A DNA stretch of 64,000 bases from JAPLDA01 sp043787975 (GCA_043787975.1 JAYVUK010000035.1:61024-125023); one strand, 5' to 3'. Shown: positions 1 to 9,469, counted from the stretch's first letter. The notes: generated from the sequence alone by a model not told the origin. Translations and numbers: made by a program.

Positions 1-1
1 T

Positions 2-1312
2 GAAGCAGAAATTGTCCAGGAAGCCGGTAAAGCAGGAACGGTAACCATTGCAACCAACATGGCCGGTCGAGGTACCGATATTAAATTAGGTCCGGGAGTG
101 AAAGAAGCCGGAGGTCTTGCCATTGTTGGTACAGAGAAACATGAATCCAGGCGTGTTGACCGTCAGCTGCGTGGTCGTGCGGGACGACAAGGTGATCCGG
201 GTTCCTCTCAGTTTTATGTTTCGCTTGAAGATGACTTGATGCGTTTGTTCGGTTCAGATCGTATCGCGAAACTGATGGACAGGATGGGAATCGAAGAAGG
301 CGAAGTGATTCAACACAGCATGATCACTTCTTCCATTGAACGTGCACAACGCAAAGTGGAAGAAAATAATTTCGGCATTCGTAAACGTTTGATTGAATAC
401 GATGATGTGATGAACTCACAACGTGAAGTCATTTACACGAAGCGCAGGCATGCCATTTTCGGAGAACGTCTTTCCATTGACATCAACAACATGATGTATG
501 ACGTATGCGAAGCCGTGGTGAACGAACACCTCGAACTCCGCGACTACGAAGGATTTAAGCTAAACCTGATCCGTTTGCTTTCCATTGAATGTCCCGTGAG
601 TGAAACGGAATTCATGAATGAGAAACCGGAGGCTATTACAGAAAAAGTATTCGCCGAAGCGCAGCGTTACTACAAGCACAAGTCAGAGATGCTAGCTGAA
701 CGTACCCTTCCGTTTGTAAAAGATGTGTTCGAAAACCAGGGTGCAACCATTCAGAACATTGTTGTTCCATTCAGTGATGGCATGAAAGGAATCCAGGTGA
801 TCGCACACCTGAAAAAGTCATACGAGTCACAAGGAAAGGAACTGGTTTTTTCTTTCGAACGAGGTGTGATTGCCTCCTTCATTGATGACGCATGGAAAGA
901 ACATCTCCGGGAGATGGATGATCTGAAAACAAGTGTACAAAATGCTGTGTACGAACAAAAAGATCCATTGCTTATTTACAAGTTTGAATCGTTCGATTTA
1001 TTCAAGCAATTGATGGATCGCGTAAATAAAGAAATCATTTCTTTCCTTTTCAAAGGAGTAATTCCTTCTCAGGATGCAAGCCAAGTGCGTGAAGCGCGTC
1101 CGCCTCAGCGTACTGACATGAGCCGGTTGAATGCAAATAAAGCCGATGCTTCAAAAGCTCCGTCAACCGGAATTCCGCAAATGAAAGAACCCGGAGCTCC
1201 GCCAAAAATTCAGCCGGTTCGCGTGGAACAAAAAACAGGTCGTAATGATGCTTGTCCGTGTGGTAGTGGTAAAAAATATAAAAATTGCCACGGTGCAGGC
1301 GTGCAGGTATAA
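2..1312 (+). CDS. secA: Protein translocase subunit SecA, C-terminal part (5' end outside window)
   Basis: ATPase motor of the Sec pathway, which drives unfolded preproteins through SecYEG. The open frame enters from the left edge, so only the C-terminal ~436 residues are present. Visible are the end of the second helicase lobe (TNMAGRGTDIKLG; the arginine-finger region QLRGRAGRQGDPG), the helical scaffold/wing region (RKRLIEYDDVMNSQR), and the C-terminal zinc-binding SEC-C motif CPCGSGKKYKNCHG at the very end. The zinc tail is the part that contacts SecB or phospholipid in other bacteria. The first ATG in the window is internal and is not the start. Identification is secure. Confidence 0.97.
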   Translation, partial: EAEIVQEAGKAGTVTIATNMAGRGTDIKLGPGVKEAGGLAIVGTEKHESRRVDRQLRGRAGRQGDPGSSQFYVSLEDDLMRLFGSDRIAKLMDRMGIEEGEVIQHSMITSSIERAQRKVEENNFGIRKRLIEYDDVMNSQREVIYTKRRHAIFGERLSIDINNMMYDVCEAVVNEHLELRDYEGFKLNLIRLLSIECPVSETEFMNEKPEAITEKVFAEAQRYYKHKSEMLAERTLPFVKDVFENQGATIQNIVVPFSDGMKGIQVIAHLKKSYESQGKELVFSFERGVIASFIDDAWKEHLREMDDLKTSVQNAVYEQKDPLLIYKFESFDLFKQLMDRVNKEIISFLFKGVIPSQDASQVREARPPQRTDMSRLNANKADASKAPSTGIPQMKEPGAPPKIQPVRVEQKTGRNDACPCGSGKKYKNCHGAGVQV

Positions 1313-1364
1313 TTCAATGCACAACTATAGCCGGGAAACAATAAGAAGAATTGAAATCAGAAAA

Positions 1365-1583
1365 TTAATTCTCCCTTAGAAAATCACATACGGGAACATC
1401 CAATGCCTTGCTTATTTTTTTAAGCGTAAGTACAGTCGGATTTGTTTTTCCGGATTCAATTCTCGACATGCTTGCTTTTTCAAATTCGCAACGCACAGCC
1501 AACTCAAATTGAGTCATGTTTTTTTTCAAACGAATATCCTTTATTCGCGATCCGATAGAAACCAAAAAATTTACATCAGCCAT
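1365..1583 (-). CDS. Small XRE/Cro-type helix-turn-helix regulator
   Basis: A ~72-residue DNA-binding protein that is nearly all HTH domain: IGSRIKDIRLKKNMTQFELA, then a recognition helix in KASMSRIESGKTNPTVLTLKKISKALDVPV. The frame is open further upstream to 1700, but the extra 39 residues look non-coding (basic and Phe-rich), so the ATG at 1581-1583 is preferred. It has no effector domain. It is divergent from the histidine kinase gene at 1825 and may bind the dyad at 1783-1811. That regulatory link is inference from position only. Confidence 0.75.
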   Translation of the reverse strand: MADVNFLVSIGSRIKDIRLKKNMTQFELAVRCEFEKASMSRIESGKTNPTVLTLKKISKALDVPVCDFLREN

Positions 1584-1782
1584 TGAAGATAAATTTGACA
1601 CTGTTATTATTTTATACTGTAACCGATCCCTTCTTGAGAACTGAAAGAAACGGCTGTTTCGGCTGTAAACAAATAGTTTCAGCTTTATTTTAGTTGTCAT
1701 TCTAAAAATATTAATCCTGTAATACTTACAACTACATGGCGGGACAAACTATTTTGAATATTTCAAAAATCGCTTTTATTAC

Positions 1783-1811
1783 ATGCATTTTATGTTAACA
1801 TTTGTATGCAT
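1783..1811. promoter_or_regulatory. Interrupted dyad between XRE gene and kinase gene
   Basis: ATGCAT boxes at 1783-1788 and 1806-1811 flank a 10-bp perfect palindrome ATGTTAACAT at 1792-1801, ending 13 bp before the kinase start codon. The near-symmetric layout in a divergent promoter region suggests an operator, possibly for the neighbouring XRE protein. No binding data can be inferred from sequence alone. Confidence 0.3.
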
Positions 1812-1824
1812 TTAAATTTCACCA

Positions 1825-4656
1825 ATGAAGATTCATTTTACGAGCCGGATCATTATTTTTTTCAGTACGATTTTTTTATGCGTGGCTATCCTTTCAATCA
1901 TTTCATATAAAAACGGTAAAACATTTCATGAAACCTCCAAGGCAGTCGAACATACCAATAAAGTATTACGTGAGGCCGAACTGACCCTTTCACTAGCGAA
2001 GGATCTGAATGGCGGGGGAAGAGGATACGTAGCAACGGGGGACTCTGCCTATCTCGAATATTTCACGGTTGCCAGGAAAACCATTTTTAGTCATACCGAC
2101 AAATTAAAATTACTGGCAGACGATGGTGCCGAACAACTGGCGAAAATTGATTCGCTTACTGCACTGATTCATGAACGGTTGAATCTTTCCTCCGTAATTA
2201 TAAAACTAAAAAATGAAGGCCACATCAAAGAGGCCAATGTATTAATTGAAGCACAACTTAACAGATTATACATGAATAAGATCAGGGCTATCATTAACGA
2301 GATAGAACAGGACGAGAGCAATCTCCTGGATGAGCGCAAAGCAGCGTATAGTAATAGTATTGCCGTTGCAAGTTCACTTTTTTTTATTCTCTGCTTTACC
2401 CTGGTGATGCTTCTTCTTGTTTCGTTTTCTGTGATCCGGTATAATTTCAACAAGCGCGAAAAAGCAGAAGTAAAAATTAAAGAGAGCCAACACATGTTTT
2501 CATCTCTCTTTTATAAAAGTCCGGTCATGAAAGCCATCGCGGAAGCGCCAACTGGAAAATACATCCAGGTGAATGATGCTTTTGCTGCGTTTTGGGATTC
2601 TACAGAAGAAAAAATGATGGGCAAAACATCCCTTGAATTAAGTTTGATCGCGCATGCAGATGAACGTATCCATATCCTAAAGCAAATTCTGGAAGACGGA
2701 TTTGTGAGAGATGTTGAAACTAAAATCATTTCAAAAGATGGCAAAGTAAGGTGGCTGTCAGCAAACATTGATTCAATCAACCTGAATGGCAAAGATTGTT
2801 ATTTAGTAGCGGCAGTGGATATCACAAAAAGAAAAGAAGCTGAAGAATCCTTAGCCAATTTAAACAATGAACTTGAGCAGCGGGTTAAAGAACGGTCGCA
2901 ACAAGTATTTGAAAGTGAAAAAAAATACCGCCATCTTTTTGAAAATAATCCGATGCCCATGTGGATTATTGATTTATTCACGTTCCGGTTCCTGGATGTG
3001 AATGAGGCCGCACTTGTTCATTATGGTTATTGCCGGGAAGAGTTCCTCGCCATGAGCGCTCTTGACATCAGACCCGATGAAGAAAAAAATCGGTTCAAAG
3101 AATTAAACCGCCCTTCGAATTTTGAAGAAGCCAATTATAACAGGGGAATCTGGACCCATTTGAAAAAAAACGGAACTGCCATCCAAGCGGAAGTTTTGGC
3201 ACACGAAATATCCTTTGAAGGATTGGAAGCACGCCTCATTCTCTCCAATGATGTAACGGAAAAAATAAAAGCAGAAGAAGAACTAAAAAATATTTTCGAA
3301 CGCATCACCGATGCCTTCATTGCGTTAAACAAAAACTGGAATTATACGTACCTGAATAAAAAAGCGGCGACCATGCATGGGCGAACCCCAGCGGAACTAA
3401 TCGGGAAAAATATCTGGAAAAAATTTCCCGAGGTAGTGGATGAACCGTTTTATGTTGCCTTGCATGAAGCCATGGAAAAACAAGAGCCGCAACATCTTGA
3501 ATTGTATTATTCGAAAACCAATTCCTGGTACGAAGACTTTATTTATCCGTCACCGGACGGTATTTCCGTTTATTACCGCGACATCACTGAAAAGAAAAAT
3601 GCGGAAGAAGAATTACTGAAAAGTGAATTCCGTTATCGCTCGCTGATTGAACAGGCATCCGATGGAATTTTTATTTCAGATAAAAACGGGAAATACCTTG
3701 CGGTGAATTCAAGCGCCTGCAAAATGCTTGGTTATTCATATGGAGAAATGTTAACATTATCGATTGGTGATTTGATTTCAAAGAAAGATCAAAAAGAAAA
3801 ACCAATTCAGTATGAAGCCTTGCGAGAAGGAAAATCGGTGATCAGCGAACGAAGAATGATAAGAAAAGACGGAAGCTTTGTCACGGTCGAGATCAGTTCC
3901 AAGATGCTTCCGAACGGAGATTTCCAGGGCATTGCGCGTGATGTGACGGAGCGAAAAAAAGCGGAAGAGAAATTAAATTTATCTCACCAGCAAATGAGAA
4001 ATTTAGCTGCTCACCTACAAAGCGTACGCGAAGAAGAACGCGTGAGGATTGCGCGGGAAATTCACGATGAGTTGGGACAACAATTGACCGGATTAAAAAT
4101 GGATGTCTCCTGGTTAGATAAAAAATTACCTCAAGTCAACCCGGGAATCAGGGAAAAAGTTTCCGAGATGTTATTGCTGTTGGACGAAACCGTAAAAACC
4201 GTGCGACGGATTTCAACCGAATTAAGACCGGGAATCCTGGATGACCTCGGACTCATGGCAGCCCTCGAGTGGCAAAGCAGTGAATTTGAAAAACGAAGCA
4301 ACATCCGTTGTAAATTCGTTTCGGGATTTTCGGAAGAACGCTTTGACAAAGCCATTGCAACAAGTATTTTCAGAATATTCCAGGAAGCATTGACTAATAT
4401 TGCGCGTCATTCGGGCGCAACAGAAGTGAACGCTGAATTAAAAGCTGAAGCTGATCATATATTATTACTGATTTCGGACAACGGAAAAGGCTTCAACGTA
4501 GATGAAACAAAATCAAAAATGACGCTCGGCATTCTCGGAATGGAAGAACGCGCTTTGGTGATGCATGGAGAACTCACCATCCATAGTGAACCAGGCAAAG
4601 GAACTTCCATCCGTGTTGAAGTTCCAATCCCATTATTAAAAACAATAGAGAGCTGA
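1825..4656 (+). CDS. CHASE3/multi-PAS sensor histidine kinase, HisKA_3 (NarX/DegS) type
   Basis: Membrane sensor kinase of 943 residues. There is a transmembrane helix at about 8-26, an extracytoplasmic helical region at about 37-175 with the GGGRGYVATGD signature of CHASE3 domains, and a second membrane helix at about 180-205. Four PAS domains follow at roughly 220-340, 367-487, 490-595 and 600-720. The dimerisation/phosphoacceptor domain is of the HisKA_3 class (REEERVRIAREIHDELGQQL; His747), followed by a HATPase_c domain (NIARHSGA; DNGKGFNVDE; LGILGMEERA). This kinase class pairs with NarL/FixJ regulators, and one starts at 4656 with a 1-base stop/start overlap (TGATG), so the two are translationally coupled. 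The signal is unknown. Confidence 0.93.
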   Translation: MKIHFTSRIIIFFSTIFLCVAILSIISYKNGKTFHETSKAVEHTNKVLREAELTLSLAKDLNGGGRGYVATGDSAYLEYFTVARKTIFSHTDKLKLLADDGAEQLAKIDSLTALIHERLNLSSVIIKLKNEGHIKEANVLIEAQLNRLYMNKIRAIINEIEQDESNLLDERKAAYSNSIAVASSLFFILCFTLVMLLLVSFSVIRYNFNKREKAEVKIKESQHMFSSLFYKSPVMKAIAEAPTGKYIQVNDAFAAFWDSTEEKMMGKTSLELSLIAHADERIHILKQILEDGFVRDVETKIISKDGKVRWLSANIDSINLNGKDCYLVAAVDITKRKEAEESLANLNNELEQRVKERSQQVFESEKKYRHLFENNPMPMWIIDLFTFRFLDVNEAALVHYGYCREEFLAMSALDIRPDEEKNRFKELNRPSNFEEANYNRGIWTHLKKNGTAIQAEVLAHEISFEGLEARLILSNDVTEKIKAEEELKNIFERITDAFIALNKNWNYTYLNKKAATMHGRTPAELIGKNIWKKFPEVVDEPFYVALHEAMEKQEPQHLELYYSKTNSWYEDFIYPSPDGISVYYRDITEKKNAEEELLKSEFRYRSLIEQASDGIFISDKNGKYLAVNSSACKMLGYSYGEMLTLSIGDLISKKDQKEKPIQYEALREGKSVISERRMIRKDGSFVTVEISSKMLPNGDFQGIARDVTERKKAEEKLNLSHQQMRNLAAHLQSVREEERVRIAREIHDELGQQLTGLKMDVSWLDKKLPQVNPGIREKVSEMLLLLDETVKTVRRISTELRPGILDDLGLMAALEWQSSEFEKRSNIRCKFVSGFSEERFDKAIATSIFRIFQEALTNIARHSGATEVNAELKAEADHILLLISDNGKGFNVDETKSKMTLGILGMEERALVMHGELTIHSEPGKGTSIRVEVPIPLLKTIES

Positions 4657-5285
4657 TGATTTACATTCTGATTGCAGACGATCATATTGTGGTGAGAAAA
4701 GGATTGAAGCAAATTCTGTTGGAGGAATTTGTTGACGCTCACATTGAAGAAGCATCTAATGGAACCGAATTGTTAAAAAAAATTGCAACTGAAAAATGGG
4801 ATATTGTCATCAGCGATTTATCGATGCCGGGTCAAAGTGGTCTTGAAATATTGAAGCAGGTGAAACAGGATTTTCCGAAACTTCCTTTTCTTATTTTAAG
4901 CATGCATCCGGAAGATCAATACGCCATTCGTGTGTTGAAAGCAGGAGCTTCCGGTTATCTTACAAAGGAAAGCGCTCCCGATGAACTGGTGAAAGCTGTT
5001 CGACATATTTTGAATGGCCGTAAATACATCACGGAAAGCATTGCCGAAAAACTTGCTGCAGGAATCAACCTGGATAACAACGAATCGTTGCATGCTGCAT
5101 TATCTGATCGTGAGTTTGCCGTTCTCAAATTAATTGCCTCCGGCAAAACAGTTTCAGAGGTCGCTGAAATTTTATCACTGAGTGTTCCTACCATCAGCAC
5201 CTATCGTGCACGTATTCTTGAAAAGATGAATATGAAGACAAATGCAGAGCTTACCCATTATGCCATTGAAAACAAACTGGTGTAG
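4656..5285 (+). CDS. NarL/FixJ-family response regulator
   Basis: Two-domain DNA-binding response regulator of 209 residues. The receiver domain at 1-120 has the acidic pair Asp8/Asp9, phosphoacceptor Asp54 (VISDLSMPG) and the conserved Lys in GYLTKESAP. A C-terminal LuxR-type HTH lies at about 145-205 (LSDREFAVLKLIASGKTVSE, then SVPTISTYRARILEKM). Its start codon overlaps the stop codon of the upstream HisKA_3 kinase, so it is the cognate regulator. The 164-bp palindrome that begins 6 bp after its stop codon may end the transcript. Confidence 0.95.
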   Translation: MIYILIADDHIVVRKGLKQILLEEFVDAHIEEASNGTELLKKIATEKWDIVISDLSMPGQSGLEILKQVKQDFPKLPFLILSMHPEDQYAIRVLKAGASGYLTKESAPDELVKAVRHILNGRKYITESIAEKLAAGINLDNNESLHAALSDREFAVLKLIASGKTVSEVAEILSLSVPTISTYRARILEKMNMKTNAELTHYAIENKLV

Positions 5286-5290
5286 TTTTA

Positions 5291-5454
5291 GAAACTGTTT
5301 AAAATTTACCTGAAAATTTTTTTATGCGTCTTTTGGGCTGCGACTTCGTCAGCGTTTCTTGCCGTAGTTAGTTCCACTATGGCTGCAAAACGTTTCCTTG
5401 TCTCGCGCAAAAATACGCGATAAAAATTCTTATCATCTAAATTTAAACAGTTTC
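5291..5454. repeat. 164-bp near full-length palindromic element
   Basis: The outer arms GAAACTGTTTAAA (5291-) and its reverse complement (ending 5454) match over about 16 nt with one indel. Symmetry continues inward: CGTTT..GCCGTAGT on the left faces ACTATGGC..AAACG on the right around a centre near 5372. The whole unit can fold as one long imperfect hairpin. It contains no ORF. The form fits a MITE/REP-like element placed just after the regulator gene. The rest of the 388-bp gap (5455-5673) shows no feature I can support. Confidence 0.7.
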
Positions 5455-5673
5455 TTAATTGTTTTTATTGACAACCATTCCGGTCTGCATGTGTAGTAAA
5501 AACTCTTTCTGACAACTCTTTTTGGAATTCAAATGAAGCAACCTTCATTTGTCATAAAAGCAACTACAATTCCCTTTGTTTCTTATTGACAACCGAAAGC
5601 AAGTCACAACTATTTATAAAACCTGATGACAAACGTTACTTTGTTTAGCTTGAGTTACAAAGGTTTTTGAATT

Positions 5674-6069
5674 ATGAAAAATCCGCTTAAAGTTTTAATT
5701 GCAGATGATTCACCGTTTATTGTTGCACGACTGAAAGCGATGCTTGTCGATCTGGATTCTGTCAACGTGGTTGGCGAAGCACGCAACGGAAACGAAGTTC
5801 TTGATTTTTTTAAAACATTAATTCCGGATGTTGTGTTGTTGGATATTACCATGCCGGGCATGAATGGCATGGATGTACTTTCAGGTTTAAAAAAAGAATT
5901 TGCTTCCGTGAAAGTGATCATGCTCACCAATCATTCAAATCCGATGATCCGAAACATGTGTATGGATCTTGGTGCGAATTATTTTTTCGACAAGTCAACT
6001 GAATTTGAAAAACTCACTGAAGCACTTCAACAATTGTCTTCCGAAGAAGTAAATTTATGTCTTGACTGA
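5674..6069 (+). CDS. Stand-alone receiver-domain response regulator
   Basis: A 131-residue CheY-like protein with only a receiver domain. It has Asp11/Asp12, phosphoacceptor Asp57 (VVLLDITMPGMNGMD), Thr85 and Lys107 (FFDKS). There is no output domain; the last ~15 residues are an acidic tail. Single-domain receivers act through protein-protein contacts or as phosphate relays. The adjacent kinase/regulator pair at 1825-5285 is a possible partner, but a 388-bp gap holding a palindromic element separates them, so it is probably transcribed on its own. A terminator follows at 6252. Confidence 0.9.
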   Translation: MKNPLKVLIADDSPFIVARLKAMLVDLDSVNVVGEARNGNEVLDFFKTLIPDVVLLDITMPGMNGMDVLSGLKKEFASVKVIMLTNHSNPMIRNMCMDLGANYFFDKSTEFEKLTEALQQLSSEEVNLCLD

Positions 6070-6251
6070 TCAAGAACTTTGTCTTGGATAGACCATTGCT
6101 TTAACCAAATTCTTCTCAAAAAAACTTTTCCTAAAATTTTCCTTTGTAGTAATTCCAACTACAAAAGAAAACGAGTTGTTACTATATACATCATTTCAGC
6201 ATAAGTGTTCCTTTACACCACAGTTTTAGGTAGAATTTCTGTTTCATGGTA

Positions 6252-6288
6252 ATCGGTCCCGCTTTGGTAGGCGGGATTGATTTTTTTT
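6252..6288 (+). terminator. Rho-independent terminator after receiver gene
   Basis: Stem ATCGGTCCCGC / GCGGGATTGAT around a short loop, directly followed by a run of eight T. It ends transcription from the receiver gene before the OPT transporter. The remainder of the 343-bp gap holds only AT-rich sequence and the promoter candidate at 6344. Confidence 0.7.
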
Positions 6289-6343
6289 ATACCACAGCTG
6301 TTTTTTTCGTTGATTTCTTTTTTTCCGAATAAACTTTCCATGT

Positions 6344-6373
6344 TTTGTTCGTATTGATAATTTTCTACTTTTA
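6344..6373 (+). promoter_or_regulatory. Candidate Bacteroidota sigma-A promoter for OPT gene
   Basis: TTTG at 6344-6347 is followed after 18 nt by TACTTTTA at 6366-6373, close to the Bacteroidota consensus TTTG-N19-TAnnTTTG. The start codon is 40 bp downstream. Confidence 0.4.
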
Positions 6374-6412
6374 CTCCAACTTGATTTTCCTTCACTCAAA
6401 ACAGAATCAATT

Positions 6413-8455
6413 ATGGAGAATAATAAAACAGAATTCAAGCCTTACATATCAGCGACTGACAACGTAAAAGAGTTTACGCTGAAAGCCATTTTGCTTGGCT
6501 GCATGTTTGGAATCATCTTCGGAGCATCTACTGTGTTCCTCGCTCTCAAAGCAGGATTGACTGTGTCAGCATCCATTCCGATTGCAGTACTTGCGATTTC
6601 GCTGGGAAGAAAATTTTTCAAGACAACCATTCTCGAAAACAACATTATTCAGACAACCGGATCGGCCGGAGAATCCATTGCTTCCGGAGTTGTCTTCACA
6701 CTTCCGGCATTTTTATTTTTATCCCTGAATGAAAGCGGTATCAGCGACGGCAATGTCTATTTTCAATACTGGACCATCTTCACATTGGCCGTTCTCGGTG
6801 GAATGCTCGGAACACTTATGATGATTCCATTGAGAAGATCGCTGATCGTGAAAGAGCACGGACAGCTTCCATACCCAGAAGGAACCGCTTGCGCACAGGT
6901 ATTAATTGCAGGAGAAAAAGGCGGTGACTTTGCCAAGACTGCTTACCAGGGTTTGGGCTTTGCCATGGTATATGCAATTCTTCAACGCGTACTTCACGTG
7001 ATTTCCGAAACACCTGCATGGGTAACAAAGCAATCGAATCGTTTTTTTCCTTCCGCCACCTTGAATGCCGACATCACGCCTGAATATCTTGGAGTGGGTT
7101 ACATCATCGGACCGAAGATAGCCGGAGTACTTGTTGCCGGTGGCGTGCTGGCCTGGTTGGGATTAATACCGTTGCTCGCTTCCATTGTTCCTCCTGATAC
7201 GATTGCTCTTCAGCAAGTGAAACTCGGTTTCATGAAAGACCTTTTAACTGCCGGAGGCAAAGGAGGATGGAATCCAACCACACATACATTCGCTGATATG
7301 GCGGAAGCAATTTACAGAACTTATATCCGCCAGATTGGTGCAGGTGCTGTGGCGGCAGGAGGTTTCATCACGCTGATCAAAACCATCCCTACCATTATTT
7401 CTTCGTTCAAAGAAAGTGTTGCATCCATGAAAGAGAAAGCAGGAGCAAAAGTGGCAAGAACTGAAAACGATCTTTCTTTTAAAACGGTACTCATCGGAAG
7501 TGGTGCACTTATTTTATTGATGACCATTCTTCCCATGCTTCCCGGAGATTCCATTCTCAACAAATTCCTCATCGGAATTCTGATTATCGTATTTGGTTTT
7601 TTCTTTGTCACAGTATCCAGCAGAATTGTCGGTATCATCGGATCGAGTAACAATCCGATTTCCGGAATGACGATTGCCACCATCATGGGAACAGCACTTA
7701 TTTTTATTGCAGTTGGCTGGACCGGAAAATTCTATGAACCCATGGCTCTTGTAGTTGGCGGTATTGTTTGCATAGCAGCAGCCAATGCCGGTGCTACATC
7801 ACAGGATTTGAAAACAGGTTATATCATTGGTGCAACGCCCAAATACCAGCAGTTGGCTTTGTTTATCGGTGCGATTGTTTCATCGGTTGTAATTGGTTTC
7901 ACCGTAAAATATCTTGATACACCAACCGCTGACCTTGCAGCAAAAGGAGTTCAACATGCCATTGGTGAAAAATTTGCCGCACCACAGGCAACGTTGATGG
8001 CAACTTTAATCAAAGGATTACTTTCTTTTAACCTCGACTGGAACTTTGTATTGGTCGGAGTATTTCTTGCCATCACTGTAGAATTGTGCGGAGTGAAAGC
8101 GTTATCCTTTGCAGTCGGCGCCTACCTCCCACTCTCTACTACACTTCCCATCTTTGCCGGTGGTGCCATCAAAGGCCTTGTAGATTGGAGATCAAAACGT
8201 AAACATGAGAAACAAGAGGATTCGGAACTTGGAAAAGGAAGTTTGTTTGCAACCGGACTTGTGGCTGGCGGTGCTTTGTTTGGAGTAATTGTGGCTCTTC
8301 TCTCTGTGAATGAAAATGTTTTTAACTCGCTCGAAAAAATAAATGCATCTCACGGAATTTCCGCAGCATTGGGTGAAGGTGGTTATATGTTACTTGGTGC
8401 AGGATTCTTTGCCTTCATGGGTTGGGTGTTGTATCGCATTGCGATTAAGAAATAA
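6413..8455 (+). CDS. OPT-family oligopeptide transporter
   Basis: A 680-residue polytopic inner-membrane protein with about 14-16 hydrophobic segments. Family features include the N-terminal ATDNVKEFTLKAILLG start, a GAGAVAAGGF-type glycine-rich segment, and TAGGKGGWNP before it. It also has the GATSQDLKTGYIIGATPKYQ loop typical of bacterial OPT transporters, and a C-terminal GVKALSFAVGAYLPLSTTLPI segment. Members import small peptides or peptide-like metal chelates, probably by proton symport. It stands alone behind its own promoter candidate and the terminator at 6252. Confidence 0.93.
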   Translation: MENNKTEFKPYISATDNVKEFTLKAILLGCMFGIIFGASTVFLALKAGLTVSASIPIAVLAISLGRKFFKTTILENNIIQTTGSAGESIASGVVFTLPAFLFLSLNESGISDGNVYFQYWTIFTLAVLGGMLGTLMMIPLRRSLIVKEHGQLPYPEGTACAQVLIAGEKGGDFAKTAYQGLGFAMVYAILQRVLHVISETPAWVTKQSNRFFPSATLNADITPEYLGVGYIIGPKIAGVLVAGGVLAWLGLIPLLASIVPPDTIALQQVKLGFMKDLLTAGGKGGWNPTTHTFADMAEAIYRTYIRQIGAGAVAAGGFITLIKTIPTIISSFKESVASMKEKAGAKVARTENDLSFKTVLIGSGALILLMTILPMLPGDSILNKFLIGILIIVFGFFFVTVSSRIVGIIGSSNNPISGMTIATIMGTALIFIAVGWTGKFYEPMALVVGGIVCIAAANAGATSQDLKTGYIIGATPKYQQLALFIGAIVSSVVIGFTVKYLDTPTADLAAKGVQHAIGEKFAAPQATLMATLIKGLLSFNLDWNFVLVGVFLAITVELCGVKALSFAVGAYLPLSTTLPIFAGGAIKGLVDWRSKRKHEKQEDSELGKGSLFATGLVAGGALFGVIVALLSVNENVFNSLEKINASHGISAALGEGGYMLLGAGFFAFMGWVLYRIAIKK

Positions 8456-8487
8456 TCAGGGAAGAGAAAAAAAAATTCAGGACAAAA

Positions 8488-8559
8488 AAGTTGGTCTTCT
8501 ACCGGTTAACGTTTCCGGCTAAGACTGTCGGTTCCAACTTCTACCTTCCAACTTCCATT
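8488..8559. repeat. Hairpin and CCAACTTC-type short repeat
   Basis: AAGTTGG at 8488-8494 pairs with CCAACTT at 8534-8540. The right arm is itself repeated (CCAACTT at 8534 and 8549). It lies between convergent genes and is one of several unrelated short-period repeats in this window. Confidence 0.4.
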
Positions 8560-8597
8560 CATGATTAAGACAATTTCGCTTGTCCTTCTAGCCATAA

Positions 8598-9014
8598 TTA
8601 ACAAGCCTGGGTAAATCTTAACTGATCCATCAGTTGAAGAAGCAATTCTTCCTTCAGCGGTTTTTCAAAATAGCCGATTACGCTTTCATATTTCAACACA
8701 CGTTTCTTTTCCTGCTCGCTTTCAATCGAAGAGATAACAGCAATGCGGCAACGATTTTTATACTCCCGACTCAACTGTTCAAACACCTCAAGAAATCCGA
8801 AGGCATCTAACACAGGCATGTTCACATCAATAAAAATAAGTTCGGGTAATTGATTTCCATTGGAATGGTCGGTAATCAATTTTAATCCATCCGCACCGTT
8901 TTCTGCCTCTAATATTTCTTTGGAGAAATTAACTTTGTTCATGGACTTCCGCATGATATAGCGATCAACGGAATCATCGTCAATGATCAATACTTTTTGG
9001 AAGTAGTTTGACAT
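8598..9014 (-). CDS. Orphan receiver-domain response regulator (Rcp1/CheY-like)
   Basis: A 138-residue single receiver domain with the acidic triad Asp12-14 (VLIIDDDSVDR), phosphoacceptor Asp63 (LIFIDVNMPVLDAFG), Ser in VISSIES and Lys in YFEKPLK. The acidic-rich start and long spacing before Asp63 resemble response regulators that act with bacteriophytochrome or hybrid kinases. No kinase gene is adjacent, so the partner is unknown. Confidence 0.9.
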   Translation of the reverse strand: MSNYFQKVLIIDDDSVDRYIMRKSMNKVNFSKEILEAENGADGLKLITDHSNGNQLPELIFIDVNMPVLDAFGFLEVFEQLSREYKNRCRIAVISSIESEQEKKRVLKYESVIGYFEKPLKEELLLQLMDQLRFTQAC

Positions 9015-9159
9015 GAGTTTTACAGCATTTCAATTTTCAAAGATAGAAAAGGAATTGACAATGACTTCCCTGATTTAAACGGCTTTTTCACAGAGTTGTC
9101 AACACCATTTTTTTACTTGTGGATTGGTCAGAAATTCATTTCATTCGCACTCGAATTTT

Positions 9160-9468
9160 ATGAAAACAATGTCGGTACCGGCTTCTGTTGAAGAAGCACT
9201 GAAGAAATTAGAGGACTACTTGAAGGCTAATAAGTACAGCCAGGTTGATATTAACCGTGCTAGTGGAGTGATCAGCGGGATTCGAAAGAAATCTTTTTTT
9301 CACAAGAGCCATTACCTGTGGCTGGTCGCCAAACTAGAGAGTGAAACCTCAACCATCATTGAACTGAAACTGAATCCGCAAAAAGGAAAAAGAACCACAG
9401 GCGATGAAATAAAAGAGCTTAAGCTGAGAAGTAAAATATTCTTTTTTATGGTTGGTGCTTCAGCGTAA
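9160..9468 (+). CDS. Conserved small protein of unknown function
   Basis: About 102 residues from the ATG at 9160; an in-frame TTG at 9124 is less likely. The sequence shows an N-terminal helical part (SVEEALKKLEDYLKANKYSQVDINRASGVI cut here: two helices), then basic strands with a hydrophobic middle (HYLWLVAKLES, TSTIIELKL) and a Lys/Arg-rich tail ending in FFFMVGASA. I do not recognise a family. It converges with the OmdA-like gene at 9470 with no spacer. Confidence 0.6.
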   Translation: MKTMSVPASVEEALKKLEDYLKANKYSQVDINRASGVISGIRKKSFFHKSHYLWLVAKLESETSTIIELKLNPQKGKRTTGDEIKELKLRSKIFFFMVGASA

Positions 9469-9469
9469 A

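Noticed and set aside
1584..1700. N-terminal 39-codon extension of the small XRE protein
   Set aside because: Composition is unlike coding DNA of its neighbours, and the HTH family normally starts close to the first helix.
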